DNA from: Bacteroidales bacterium
Lineage (GTDB): Bacteria; Bacteroidota; Bacteroidia; Bacteroidales; UBA932
Reading direction: 5' to 3'
NCBI GenBank assembly: GCA_016293535.1
Contig: JAEDEB010000019.1
Span: 1 to 36,587, forward strand
Length of the DNA stretch: 36,587 nucleotides
The notes under the pieces are model-generated. The model had not been told where the DNA came from. It did no database searches and saw only the letters and a program-made list of their open reading frames with translations. The position numbers were made by a program, and so were the translations under genes. How positions within the stretch are numbered: the stretch's first letter is position 1; the number at the start of each line of letters is the position of its first letter. Below, piece by piece: positions 1-8,597 of this stretch.

Positions 1-15
1 AGCTTCCCCGAAGCT
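1..15. other. short hairpin at the left edge
   Basis: AGCTTC (1-6) and GAAGCT (10-15) form a perfect 6-bp inverted repeat with a 3-base loop. It may be the end of a terminator for a gene lying to the left, but no clear T-run follows and the rest is outside the window. Confidence 0.3.
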
Positions 16-85
16 CACTACATTTTTATTTGGGTTTCAAACATAGGGACTGTTTTACACAAATTTAGAGATTTTTCATTTCTTT

Positions 86-118
86 TTTGAAAAATTTTAA
101 TAATTTTGCACGGATTTG
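86..118 (+). promoter_or_regulatory. Bacteroidetes-type promoter of gap
   Basis: TTTG at 86-89 and TAATTTTG at 111-118 are separated by 21 bases. This matches the -33/-7 pair known for the primary sigma factor of Bacteroidetes. Transcription would start near 124, leaving a leader of about 58 bases. The AT-rich run 70-118 fits a strong promoter for a highly expressed glycolytic gene. It is the most complete promoter in the window. Confidence 0.7.
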
Positions 119-182
119 GTAGTGAAACTGCCTGGTCACAAAGACAGAGTTAAAGTTTAACATCACTTAATATAAAAGAACA

Positions 183-1181
183 ATGATCAAACTTGGTATC
201 AACGGATTCGGTCGCATTGGCCGTATGGTATTCCGCGCTGCTGTTGAGAACTTCTCACAGGACATTCAGGTTGTAGGTATCAACGACCTTCTCGACCCTG
301 ATTATCTCGCTTACATGCTTCGCTACGATTCAGTTCACGGCAAGTTCAACCACGACATCCAGGTTGAAGGCAACTACATGATCGTAGACGGTAACAGAAT
401 CCAGATCTTCGCTGAGAAGGATCCTTCCAACATCACCTGGGGCGCTCTCGGTGTTGACGTTGTTGTAGAGTCTACCGGTTTCTTCCTCACTGAGGAGCTT
501 GCTTCTGCACACATCAAGGCCGGTGCAAAGAAGGTTATCATGTCCGCTCCTTCCAAGGACGCTACCCCTATGTTCGTCTATGGTGTAAACCACGAGACTT
601 ACGCAGGTCAGACCATCATCTCCAACGCTTCCTGCACTACTAACTGTCTTGCTCCTATCTCCAAGGTCCTCAATGACAAGTTCGGTATCGTACGCGGTCT
701 CATGACCACCGTTCACGCTGCTACCGCAACTCAGAAGACCGTTGACGGTCCTTCCAAGAAGGATTGGAGGGGTGGCCGCGGTATCCTCGAGAACATCATC
801 CCTTCTTCTACCGGTGCTGCAAAGGCAGTTGGCAAGGTTCTTCCTGAGCTCAACGGCAAACTTACCGGTATGTCTCTCCGCGTCCCTACTTCTGACGTTT
901 CTTTCGTTGACCTTACTTGCGAGCTCAAGACTCCTGCAACTTACGATGAGATCTGCGCTGCAATGAAGGAGGCTTCCGAGGGCGAACTCAAGGGTGTGCT
1001 TGGTTACACTGACGAGGCTGTCGTTTCCACCGACTTCCGCAACGAGGCAAGGACTTCCGTATTCGACGTGAAGGCAGGTATCCAGCTCGACCCTACTTTC
1101 GTAAAGGTTTGCGCATGGTACGACAATGAGTGGGGTTACTCCAACAAGGTTTGCGAGATGGCTCGTGTCATCATGAAGTAA
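183..1181 (+). CDS. gap: glyceraldehyde-3-phosphate dehydrogenase
   Basis: This cytosolic glycolytic enzyme oxidises and phosphorylates glyceraldehyde 3-phosphate to 1,3-bisphosphoglycerate with NAD+. The 332 residues match the usual family length. The N-terminal Rossmann motif INGFGRIGR is at residues 6-14. The catalytic Cys151 lies in NASCTTNC, and the activating His178 in TTVHAATATQ. The NEWGYS motif is near the C-terminus. The ATG at 183 is preceded by an A-rich stretch rather than a Shine-Dalgarno sequence, as is usual in Bacteroidetes. The gene appears monocistronic: it has its own promoter at 86-118 and a hairpin terminator from 1202. Codon use is strongly biased, consistent with high expression. 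Confidence 0.98.
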   Translation: MIKLGINGFGRIGRMVFRAAVENFSQDIQVVGINDLLDPDYLAYMLRYDSVHGKFNHDIQVEGNYMIVDGNRIQIFAEKDPSNITWGALGVDVVVESTGFFLTEELASAHIKAGAKKVIMSAPSKDATPMFVYGVNHETYAGQTIISNASCTTNCLAPISKVLNDKFGIVRGLMTTVHAATATQKTVDGPSKKDWRGGRGILENIIPSSTGAAKAVGKVLPELNGKLTGMSLRVPTSDVSFVDLTCELKTPATYDEICAAMKEASEGELKGVLGYTDEAVVSTDFRNEARTSVFDVKAGIQLDPTFVKVCAWYDNEWGYSNKVCEMARVIMK

Positions 1182-1201
1182 TTTCCGCTTACATACTACA
1201 C

Positions 1202-1251
1202 AAAGAGGATGGCTGATAAGTCTTGGACTTGGAGCTCATCCTCTTTTCTTT
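1202..1251 (+). terminator. rho-independent terminator after gap
   Basis: AAAGAGGATG (1202-1211) pairs with CATCCTCTTT (1237-1246). An inner AAGTC/GACTT stem (1218-1222 and 1226-1230) stacks within the loop, and a T-rich tail (TTTTCTTTTT) follows. It lies 20 bases after the gap stop codon. Confidence 0.8.
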
Positions 1252-1286
1252 TTGCCTGGGGACGTCGGAAATGACGGAGGGAGGGC

Positions 1287-1847
1287 TTAGCTGAAACGGT
1301 TTGTGATAACCTGCTGGAAACGGTAGCCGAGGCGTTTGAGCTCGATGCCGGCTCCTGTCCGGAACATCACTCTGGCAGCTCGCGCCAGCATGTGGAAGGC
1401 GTCGGCAGTGCCTGCCTCGATGGCGCTGTGTCGTATGAAATCCCAGGCAGACTGGGACAGACATTCCATAAAACTGACCAATGCACCAGCCTCTGCAGAG
1501 CCAGGTTCGTATCCGAGTATGTCGGCTACTATATGGTCATCCATATTGTCGAAACCGCGGGAACCAAGGAGGACGGAATAAGGCTCGCCGTGGTGGCGTC
1601 CCCAATCCTCGTCCCAGAATTTTGCCACAGCCATTCCGGCGAATGCCGCGCAGGCAAGGGTGAATTCGGGATAGCTGTTGAAGTTCTTGACGGCGTCGGC
1701 CATGAACTCAGGAGCAAATTCCTTCCACTTGCCGTCAATGTCGTCGCTTGAGAGGAGAACGTCTCCTGTCATTCCGAAAGAAAGGCAAAGCCTCAGGAGA
1801 TTGTCCTGAAGCCTTGCCTCGATATCATCCAACTGTTCTTTTGTCAT
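1287..1847 (-). CDS. conserved protein of unknown function
   Basis: I do not recognise a named domain in this 186-residue protein. It has no signal peptide or transmembrane segment and is predicted cytosolic and mostly alpha-helical, with many acidic and aromatic residues (WDEDWGRHHGEPY at about residues 78-90). The C-terminal part (ARAARVMFRTGAGIELKRLGYR) resembles a motif I associate with uncharacterised Bacteroidales proteins, but I cannot name the family. Downstream it faces the gap terminator. Upstream, 71 bases separate it from the barrel gene that ends at 1919. No promoter is obvious there, so it could be the last gene of the operon that begins at 5800. Confidence 0.8.
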   Translation of the reverse strand: MTKEQLDDIEARLQDNLLRLCLSFGMTGDVLLSSDDIDGKWKEFAPEFMADAVKNFNSYPEFTLACAAFAGMAVAKFWDEDWGRHHGEPYSVLLGSRGFDNMDDHIVADILGYEPGSAEAGALVSFMECLSQSAWDFIRHSAIEAGTADAFHMLARAARVMFRTGAGIELKRLGYRFQQVITNRFS

Positions 1848-1918
1848 ATTGCAGATCCAGATACTTGATACTTACTGTCTATGCTGAAGCATCTACAGAT
1901 ATGGTGTTACTAAGTTGC

Positions 1919-3517
1919 CTAGAACAGATATCCGAGGTTGATGTAGAACGCTCCGCTGCCGTCCTGCATGTAGTAAGGATTGTCTTTCTTGTAGAAGCGG
2001 CTTGTAGGCATGCCGTATTCGAATGCCACGATGAAGTTTGTGTTCATTATGAAACGGAGTCCGAGACCGAAACTTGCGTGAGGCATGTCCTTGAGAGCAT
2101 GTACGCTGCCGTGCTCACCGCAATCCAGGGTCTTGTAATACTTTTCCTGCTTGTCGGCAGAAACCTCGTTGTATCTGCCTTCCATATAGGCCTTGTATGC
2201 TGCAAAATTTTCGGCCTGTCCCTTGAAGGTCATATCCCTTTCCCTCGTGACGTATGAACCGTCGGTAAAGGCGGTGAGTGAGAATGCTATGTTCTGTTTC
2301 CAGAGCTGGAATTCCACGAATTTGTAGCGGAACTCAGCAGTCCAGAGCATCTGGTCGAGACCGACCACGCGTGTCCTCATCACTCCTCGGGTCGTACGGT
2401 AGCTTCCGAATCCGTCCTTGTCGCTCTCGTTTCCCACCATTGTGTTGTAAGGAAGGGCATAGTAAGGGGCGCTCTTTCCGAAGGTACCCTCGTAGCTTGC
2501 GCGGTATGCGAAGGTGAGTATGCCGTTCTTGACTATAGGCAGATAGTGACGGAAGGTCAGAGCGTAGCGGTAGTAGGAATTGCTGGCTCCAAGCCATTTC
2601 GGTGCGAGAATGACATGACCTTCAGCCCATATTCCGCTTGTCGGGGCTCCTTCGTTGTCGCGTGTGTCGTACATGAGTCCGAGCCTGATGCTGCTGTCGA
2701 ACATGTGCGGTTTGCCCTTCTTGTTATATATCTCACCCTGGTCGATGAGTCCCCAGTCCTGATAAAGTTCGAAGAGAGTCGGCATATATGCGCGGGTATC
2801 CGCAACATCCCTCATATCTTCCTGCTTGGCATTGGCGAAAGTCTCAGGTCCTGAAGGGAAGGTGTCATACCAGTTCTTCTTCTTGTTGATGCTGACGCGG
2901 TCGATCTTGTCCTGATTGTACCAGCGGAAGTGGTAGCCGGCCTCCCAGTAGAGGTTCTTGGTTATATGTCCGATGAAGTCCGACTTTGCGTAGAGGGTGC
3001 ACTTGTTGAAGCGGTAGTAAGGGTTGTAGCGGTAGAGGGCCGCATCCGGCTCCGCTCCATTCTTGATTGCCTTTTTGTCATTCTTCATTCCCATCCTTTC
3101 ATAGTCGTAGTAGGCTTGGAATCCGTTGAAGCCGTAGAAGTCGAAGGCTTTGTCGATGTTGTAGGAAGCCGAAGTGGACCAGCGTACTCCCGGGATGAGA
3201 TTCTTGTTGTCGTGCTGAATCTGGAAGAGCATTGAGCCTTTTGTGAAGTATGAAGCCTCGAAATACCAGCGGTTGAAGTAATTCGGGTAGGTCGAACCGT
3301 CGCCATACTGATAAAGGTTGAGTATTACTCCGAGCTGGAAGCCCTTGTCCGCGTCATAGGCGACGGCCGGAAGAGGACCGTAGTTCATTCCTGTCTTGAT
3401 TATCTGTCCCTGTTCGTTGTAGATGGGTTCCTTCTTCTCTTTCTGCTTTTTCTCTTTGGCCTGGGCTGCAGCGACGCACAGTACGAGGCAGATGAGGGAT
3501 AGTAGTAATCGTTTCAT
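1919..3517 (-). CDS. BamA/TamA-like outer-membrane beta-barrel protein
   Basis: The protein has 532 residues. The signal peptide is at residues 1-20 (LLSLICLVLCVAAAQA), followed by a Lys/Glu-rich linker. The rest is rich in alternating aromatic strands and ends in NLGYLF, with the C-terminal Phe typical of barrels inserted by the BAM machinery. The opening GPLPAVAYDADKGFQLG resembles Bacteroidales proteins labelled BamA/TamA family or surface antigen D15. No POTRA repeats are visible between the signal peptide and barrel, so it is unlikely to be the essential BamA itself. The acyltransferase stop is 48 bases upstream, and co-transcription is likely. Substrate and function are unknown; a lipid-related or small-molecule role is only suggested by the neighbours. 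Confidence 0.8.
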   Translation of the reverse strand: MKRLLLSLICLVLCVAAAQAKEKKQKEKKEPIYNEQGQIIKTGMNYGPLPAVAYDADKGFQLGVILNLYQYGDGSTYPNYFNRWYFEASYFTKGSMLFQIQHDNKNLIPGVRWSTSASYNIDKAFDFYGFNGFQAYYDYERMGMKNDKKAIKNGAEPDAALYRYNPYYRFNKCTLYAKSDFIGHITKNLYWEAGYHFRWYNQDKIDRVSINKKKNWYDTFPSGPETFANAKQEDMRDVADTRAYMPTLFELYQDWGLIDQGEIYNKKGKPHMFDSSIRLGLMYDTRDNEGAPTSGIWAEGHVILAPKWLGASNSYYRYALTFRHYLPIVKNGILTFAYRASYEGTFGKSAPYYALPYNTMVGNESDKDGFGSYRTTRGVMRTRVVGLDQMLWTAEFRYKFVEFQLWKQNIAFSLTAFTDGSYVTRERDMTFKGQAENFAAYKAYMEGRYNEVSADKQEKYYKTLDCGEHGSVHALKDMPHASFGLGLRFIMNTNFIVAFEYGMPTSRFYKKDNPYYMQDGSGAFYINLGYLF

Positions 3518-3565
3518 AAGGCGTTGTTAAATAATGAGTTTCTGTAAATATGTCGATTTGGGACC

Positions 3566-4834
3566 TCAGAGTGTCCTGTCAGCCTCAGCTTTGAGTGAGT
3601 CGTATTCCGAGGCAAGATCCCGATTGAAGGCAAGCCTGAAATCGGATGCGAGAACCCTGAAGAATTCGATGCCGCAGTAGTAGGTTCCATGCGATACGCA
3701 GGCGAGAAGGAACAGAGGCAGGGCAATGAACCATTTCAGAAGAGCGAAGAACAGCGCTGCCCATACAGCGACCATTATCGGAAACGTCACAAGATAAACC
3801 CCGAACCGTCCCGTATTCCTGAAAGCCTTGTCCTTCATCCCTGATGTCACGCCCAGTGCGATGCTCCACATCGGGAGGGAGGCGATTGCGGCGAAAAGGA
3901 AAACCGGAAGGAAGAGAAGGGCTGCAATGCTGCGTCCTATCAGGCGGAGTCCCGGATGATTGTGGCCGAAGGATTTGAAGGAAACTTTCGCCCTGAGCCT
4001 TTTCCCCTCGAAGCGCGATGCCCTTTCGAGCAGCCCTTCATCTGCGCCCATGATCCTGTCCACAGCCTCGCGATTGTTCAGCAGTCTCTGCTCGAGGCTG
4101 CCTTCCCGCTTTGCGAGTATTCTGGTCAGAGTCCATCTCGGGGCATATTTCTCGTCGTCCGGGATGTAGGTTATGAGTTCGGAAATCCTCTGATGGAGCA
4201 GGGTCATAAGGCCTCTGTATATGTCTGCCTCATTTTCTCCAGCATGTTCGCGAACGTATTCGCTTACGTTTATCGGTTCTCCGTGCCGGAGCAGGGCAGT
4301 CGTCTTGAAGCGGAAATAGTCTCCGTATTCGATTCCGGACGGAACTATGTACACGGGTTTTCTGTCACCGAACTTGCCGTTCGCCTCGAGAGCGATGCGG
4401 ATGATACCCTTGTTGACCGGAAGAAGCGAGTGCATGGGACGGTGGCGTCCCTCGCAGAATACGCAGAACTTCACGCCGTTTTCCAGGGTCTCGATCACCT
4501 GGTCGAATGAATCGCGGTTCTTGGCTACGTTGCGGAGCCCGTCCCTTTTCCTGACCATAGGGAGAATCTTGAAGAAGGTCATCAGTTTCCCGACGGCCTT
4601 GTTGTTGAATATGTCAGCCCTGGCTCCGAAGACAGTCCTTTCCCTGCGGGAACAAAGGACCACGAGAGCATCCATGAGCGTGTTGCAGTGGTTCGGCGCG
4701 ATTATGACGGCTCCGTCTTCAGGCAGTTTCTCCAGTCCGCAGACCTGGTATCTGCTGTAACTGTTCTTTATGAGCCGGTTGACTATAGGATGCAGGATTT
4801 CGTATAATCTGTCCTTTTCGTAAATCTTTGACAT
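3566..4834 (-). CDS. PlsC-family glycerolipid acyltransferase
   Basis: This inner-membrane acyltransferase of the LPLAT superfamily has 422 residues. The catalytic block is PNHCNTLMD at residues 47-55. His and Asp are separated by five residues rather than four, the spacing seen in glycerol-3-phosphate acyltransferase-like relatives with NHxNxxxD. The acceptor-binding block FCEGRHRP is near residue 125, and VPSGIEYG is near 165. The C-terminal third has hydrophobic segments (about 305-330 and 350-385) expected to anchor it in the membrane. It probably acylates glycerol 3-phosphate or a lysophospholipid; which one cannot be told. Its ATG is 12 bases from the stop of the symporter gene, so the two share an mRNA. 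Confidence 0.88.
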   Translation of the reverse strand: MSKIYEKDRLYEILHPIVNRLIKNSYSRYQVCGLEKLPEDGAVIIAPNHCNTLMDALVVLCSRRERTVFGARADIFNNKAVGKLMTFFKILPMVRKRDGLRNVAKNRDSFDQVIETLENGVKFCVFCEGRHRPMHSLLPVNKGIIRIALEANGKFGDRKPVYIVPSGIEYGDYFRFKTTALLRHGEPINVSEYVREHAGENEADIYRGLMTLLHQRISELITYIPDDEKYAPRWTLTRILAKREGSLEQRLLNNREAVDRIMGADEGLLERASRFEGKRLRAKVSFKSFGHNHPGLRLIGRSIAALLFLPVFLFAAIASLPMWSIALGVTSGMKDKAFRNTGRFGVYLVTFPIMVAVWAALFFALLKWFIALPLFLLACVSHGTYYCGIEFFRVLASDFRLAFNRDLASEYDSLKAEADRTL

Positions 4835-4846
4835 TGTACTCTCTAT

Positions 4847-5800
4847 TTACTGGTTCTCCTTCTTCCTGGTGAGGCTGAACACTGTCGATACCGTCAGTCC
4901 TGAGATTATGTGCCATACTCCCCACCATGCAGTGATGACAAGCATCCCTCCGTGAGGCGGGAAGTTCGTGAATATGTCTGTTCCGAGCAGAAGCACGAGA
5001 CCCAGTCCGGAGTTCTGTATTCCTGTCTCTATAGTCAGTGTCCGCTTGTCCTTGTACGGCAGTTTGAAGGCCGATGCAGTCGAAAAGCCTATCAGCAGGG
5101 CGAGGAGATTATGGATGAGGACTACGAGGAAGATATACTTGATGCACTGAAGGAAGGCTGTTCTGTTGCTCCAGAATGAGAGCACCACCATTGCGATGAA
5201 GAATACAATGGAAAGCCACTGGAGCGGTTTCTTCAGCGCCTCTGCGACTTTCGGGAGGAAATGCGAAGTCAGCATCCCAAGTGCAAGAGGAATTCCGAGG
5301 AGTATGAAGATGGTCTTGAATACATCCCACAGAGGAATGGACAGGGTAGGGATTTCGCTCGCGACATCTGCGCAGTGAAGGTAAAGGTTCCCCCAAAGGA
5401 AGAAGTTTGCCGGAGTCATTATTACTGCAAGCGCAGTGCTGATTGCGGTCAGGGAAACCGACAGTTCTACGTTCGCCTTGGAAAGCGAGGACATGAAGTT
5501 GGAGATGTTCCCTCCCGGACATGAGGCTACGAGTATCATTCCGAGAGCCATCATCGGAGAGATTGCCTTCCCGAACGCGAGTGCAAGGAGGAAGGTGAAT
5601 GCCGGAAGCAGTATGAACTGGCATACAGCGCCGACGATTACGGATTTAGGCTGTCTGAATACGTCCACAAAGATTTTCGGATTGATTCCGAGGGCGACTC
5701 CGTACATCACGAAAGCGAGTACGATGTTTATCGTGTTCATGCCGCCGGCGTTCAGGCTTACCTGAATGCTGTCGATTGTCTGGGCTGTTTCCAAGGTCAT
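4847..5800 (-). CDS. bile acid:sodium symporter (BASS) family transporter
   Basis: This 317-residue polytopic membrane protein has about nine or ten hydrophobic helices. Family signatures include ASCPGGNISNFMSSLSKAN (near residues 93-111) and the late ETGIQNSGLGLVLL segment. These are the two crossover regions that bind sodium and substrate in BASS proteins. Family members import organic anions, including bile acids, pantoate or other carboxylates, with Na+. The substrate here is not determined by sequence. It is the first gene of a probable three- or four-gene minus-strand operon, followed by the acyltransferase. ATG 5800 is used; MNTINIV at residue 18 is a possible alternative start. Confidence 0.88.
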   Translation of the reverse strand: MTLETAQTIDSIQVSLNAGGMNTINIVLAFVMYGVALGINPKIFVDVFRQPKSVIVGAVCQFILLPAFTFLLALAFGKAISPMMALGMILVASCPGGNISNFMSSLSKANVELSVSLTAISTALAVIMTPANFFLWGNLYLHCADVASEIPTLSIPLWDVFKTIFILLGIPLALGMLTSHFLPKVAEALKKPLQWLSIVFFIAMVVLSFWSNRTAFLQCIKYIFLVVLIHNLLALLIGFSTASAFKLPYKDKRTLTIETGIQNSGLGLVLLLGTDIFTNFPPHGGMLVITAWWGVWHIISGLTVSTVFSLTRKKENQ

Positions 5801-5903
5801 TTCAGTTCACGTTTTCGGTAGTGCCGCATTTAGTTCGCCTGCTGAGCGACTTGCATTGGCGTCGTTTTCCGCTGCAATGCGAGGGACAAGCGGCGTGCAA
5901 GGT

Positions 5904-5927
5904 ACAAATATTTTTCAATATATTTGT
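5904..5927. promoter_or_regulatory. palindromic divergent promoter region
   Basis: ACAAATA (5904-5910) and TATTTGT (5921-5927) form a perfect inverted repeat. The right half contains TATATTTG (5919-5926), a -7 box for the rightward gene at 6009. The left half, read on the other strand, gives AATATTTG, an imperfect -7 box for the leftward symporter gene. No convincing TTTG -33 box is seen for either. Confidence 0.4.
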
Positions 5928-6008
5928 TCCCGTCGCCGCCGGACGGCTTGGTAACTGCACCATAGCGTATATGCGTGTGCATCTGATTAATTTGTAAACC
6001 ATAGTTAT

Positions 6009-6821
6009 ATGTCCAGAGTTCTTTCCGTCTTTACGCTTGTTTTCGCATTCCTGCAGGCTTTCGCCCTGCATGCTCAGGATACGCCGACAGAAAAGACATA
6101 TATCAACGTCGCACATCGCGGCGGAGCGTCCATCGGCAATGAGAATACCCTCAGTTGCATAGCCGCCGGAATTGCAGCCGGGGCCGACATGGTCGAAATC
6201 GACATCCATCTGACCAAGGACGGACAGATGGTGGTGTGTCACGATCCGACCATAGACAGGACTACGGACGGACAGGGCGCGATAGAAGAGATGACGGCAG
6301 ATGAGATTCGTGCCTTCCACATTGTGGATTCCCGTACCGGGGAGCTTACGGACGAGACTGTCCCCACGCTTGAAGAGGTCCTGGACCTCGTGTCGGGGGA
6401 GTGCTCCCTCCTTGTCGAGGTGAAGAGGAAGAAGAACCAGTATCCGGGCATAGAGGAAAAGCTGGTCGAGGCAATAGACGCTTTCGGAGCCCGCAGATGG
6501 GTGACGGTCCAGTCATTCAACGACAGTGTGATAGAGAATGTCCACGCGATCGCCCCTGACATCCCTGTCCATAAGCTGATAGTCTGCAGGCTTCCTTTCG
6601 GGCTGGCTTTCGACGGCAGGATAGTGAAATTCAATTACGACAAGTATGATTATGTCGAGGCAGTCAATGTCCACCGCAGTTTCGCCACGAAGGCGATGGC
6701 GCGCAAGGCCCACGCTGCCGGAAAAAAGGTAGGGGTCTGGACTGTCGATAAGCCTCGGCAGGTCGAGAGAATCAGGGACAGGGTGGATATGATCATAACC
6801 AACTCGCCCGATCTCTTCTGA
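6009..6821 (+). CDS. glycerophosphodiester phosphodiesterase, exported
   Basis: It hydrolyses glycerophosphodiesters, the deacylated phospholipid products, to glycerol 3-phosphate and an alcohol. The signal peptide is at residues 1-22. The TIM-barrel GDPD domain fills the rest (270 residues, usual for the family). Catalytic and metal residues are visible: His36-Arg37 in VAHRGG, Glu45 in NENT, Glu63 and Asp65 in VEIDIHLTKDG, and His78 in CHDP. It is therefore periplasmic or otherwise exported. It is divergent from the symporter/acyltransferase operon, so lipid turnover is a shared theme of the neighbourhood, although that link is inference. The META lipoprotein follows 93 bases later. Confidence 0.93.
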   Translation: MSRVLSVFTLVFAFLQAFALHAQDTPTEKTYINVAHRGGASIGNENTLSCIAAGIAAGADMVEIDIHLTKDGQMVVCHDPTIDRTTDGQGAIEEMTADEIRAFHIVDSRTGELTDETVPTLEEVLDLVSGECSLLVEVKRKKNQYPGIEEKLVEAIDAFGARRWVTVQSFNDSVIENVHAIAPDIPVHKLIVCRLPFGLAFDGRIVKFNYDKYDYVEAVNVHRSFATKAMARKAHAAGKKVGVWTVDKPRQVERIRDRVDMIITNSPDLF

Positions 6822-6914
6822 CAGTGCATTGGCATGCTTGTTGTTTCTTCAGGCTCTTCGGCGGCAAAGGGATGCCGCGATTGAGAATATTAACAATATA
6901 AACCGAATCGAAAA

Positions 6915-7319
6915 ATGAAGAAGATCATCGCAACAATTGCAGCTGCTGCAGCCATCGTGACAGCTTGCGGAACGGCTAACAAGGCAGTGGATATCAAGGG
7001 AGAATGGACCGTAGTCGCCATACAGGGCGAAACGGTAGACATCGAGGAGATGCCTTCACTCGCGTTTGACGGCAACAAGTATCACGGATACACCGGTGTA
7101 AATCTCATCAACGGTGAGTTCGAGAGAGAAGGCAATGTCATTACCCTCGGAGACGGAGCGATGACCCGGAAGGCAGGTCCCGCAGAGGATATGGAAGTCG
7201 AAAGCAAGTTCATTTCTCTCACTTTCCAGCCGCTGACGGTTTCTCTTGACGGAGAAAACCTCATCCTTTCCGATGCCGAGGGCAACGAGGTGTTCAAGCT
7301 CGAGCCTAAGGCTGAGTAA
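6915..7319 (+). CDS. META-domain lipoprotein
   Basis: A 134-residue predicted lipoprotein has the signal sequence KKIIATIAAAAAIVTAC with the lipid-modified Cys18. A single META domain follows from about residue 28 (GEWTVVAIQG...), the HslJ-like fold with conserved LAFDGNKYHGYTGVNLINGEF. META proteins are envelope proteins; the E. coli relative HslJ is linked to novobiocin resistance and stress, but the activity is unknown. The gene converges on the carboxylesterase gene with a 15-base gap. The 93 bases upstream show no clear promoter, so read-through from the phosphodiesterase gene is possible. Confidence 0.9.
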   Translation: MKKIIATIAAAAAIVTACGTANKAVDIKGEWTVVAIQGETVDIEEMPSLAFDGNKYHGYTGVNLINGEFEREGNVITLGDGAMTRKAGPAEDMEVESKFISLTFQPLTVSLDGENLILSDAEGNEVFKLEPKAE

Positions 7320-7334
7320 GTTCAGGAAAGAGTT

Positions 7335-8597
7335 TTACCTTACCTCACCGAGAGTGCAGTTCCATACTCCGGTGCGAGCGAAATCTGCGACGGTTCTGCG
7401 GAATCCGCCGCAGATTTCGTCATATAGGTCAGGAGTGACGCCGCCAGCGAGACCGTAGCCGAGTATCTGTTCCTTGCTTCCGTAGAGGAATGCGATTTCA
7501 AGACCGTGCGCAGCCTTCCAGTTGGCATCAGGAGGACACCAGGTAAACTTGTACTCCAGAGCGTTGATGCCCTGCTTCCGGAGGCGTCTGGTGAATTTTG
7601 CGGCACCGTTCCTGAATACGAGATTTGTGACGATTGAAGTGAGACTCATGTCGCCTGAGGTTCCGAAGTCCTTCAACTCCTTGTCCTTGAAATCCATCAC
7701 GAACATCGATCCGTCGTGAGCCTGCCAGGTGACGACCACGTCCTCGACTCCGCACTTGATTTCCTTGCCGTACTCCTCCATTCCGTATGGACTGAAAGCC
7801 ATCGCTCCTCCGCCCACCTGCTCCTTGAAGCTTTTCTCCGCTGCCACAATCTCGTCGGCAGTGGCTTCGAGAGGGTCTTTACCCAATATCTTCAGATACT
7901 TGGAGGCATTCTTTGCAGCCTTTGCCTCCGACTGGTTGAGTAGGAAAGGTGCGCTGAAGACTATTGCGCGCCTGAACAGCTTCTCTTCGAGGTGGTTGAT
8001 AAGGTATACCACGTCCTGGGCACCTGCAGACTGGCCTGTCACGGTCACGTTGTCCGGATCTCCTCCGAAGTCGGCGATATTCCTTTTTATCCATCTCAGT
8101 GCGGCAACCTGGTCCTCATATCCGAGTGAGGTCTTTTCCCTGCTCTCATCATACAGGTATCCGAAGACTCCGTGGCGGAAACTGATGCTGACGGTCACTA
8201 TTCCCTCGTCCCGTGCGAGTCCGCTCGCGTCGTACACCTCCCATTCACCGCTTCCGTGGTGGTGGGAACCTCCGTGGATGAAGACGACTACCGGAAGCTT
8301 TCCTTCCATGGAAGGAGTGTTGATGGACATTACGAGACAGTTCTCGTCAGGCTCGAGAGTTCCGGCAAGGAACATGCTGTTGCCTGTCTCTGTCTGAGGG
8401 CATTGCGGACCGCGGGCCGAATAATCGGCAGTCCTGTCCCATCCCTCTGCGGGGACGGGCGGGCAGAACCTTTCCGCGTGTGCATAAGGAACGTTATGGA
8501 AGGTCTTCAGCTGTGCATAGGCAACGGAACTGAGGAACAGGGAGGCTGCAAGGGCGCAAAGCATCCTTGTAGCCGAAATCATTCTGAATCCGGTCAT
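7335..8597 (-). CDS. type B carboxylesterase, exported
   Basis: This alpha/beta-hydrolase ester hydrolase has 420 residues. The N-terminal signal peptide is at residues 1-28 (cleavage near AYA-Q). The oxyanion-hole motif FIHGG is at residues 106-110. The nucleophile Ser190 lies in TGQSAGA, and the probable catalytic His364 in AHGLEIAFLYG. It is shorter than many type B esterases (about 500 residues), with a reduced middle region. Its natural ester substrate is unknown. The start ATG (8595-8597) overlaps the stop of the YitT gene in a TAATG junction, so its translation is probably coupled to that of the upstream membrane protein. Confidence 0.9.
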   Translation of the reverse strand: MTGFRMISATRMLCALAASLFLSSVAYAQLKTFHNVPYAHAERFCPPVPAEGWDRTADYSARGPQCPQTETGNSMFLAGTLEPDENCLVMSINTPSMEGKLPVVVFIHGGSHHHGSGEWEVYDASGLARDEGIVTVSISFRHGVFGYLYDESREKTSLGYEDQVAALRWIKRNIADFGGDPDNVTVTGQSAGAQDVVYLINHLEEKLFRRAIVFSAPFLLNQSEAKAAKNASKYLKILGKDPLEATADEIVAAEKSFKEQVGGGAMAFSPYGMEEYGKEIKCGVEDVVVTWQAHDGSMFVMDFKDKELKDFGTSGDMSLTSIVTNLVFRNGAAKFTRRLRKQGINALEYKFTWCPPDANWKAAHGLEIAFLYGSKEQILGYGLAGGVTPDLYDEICGGFRRTVADFARTGVWNCTLGEVR

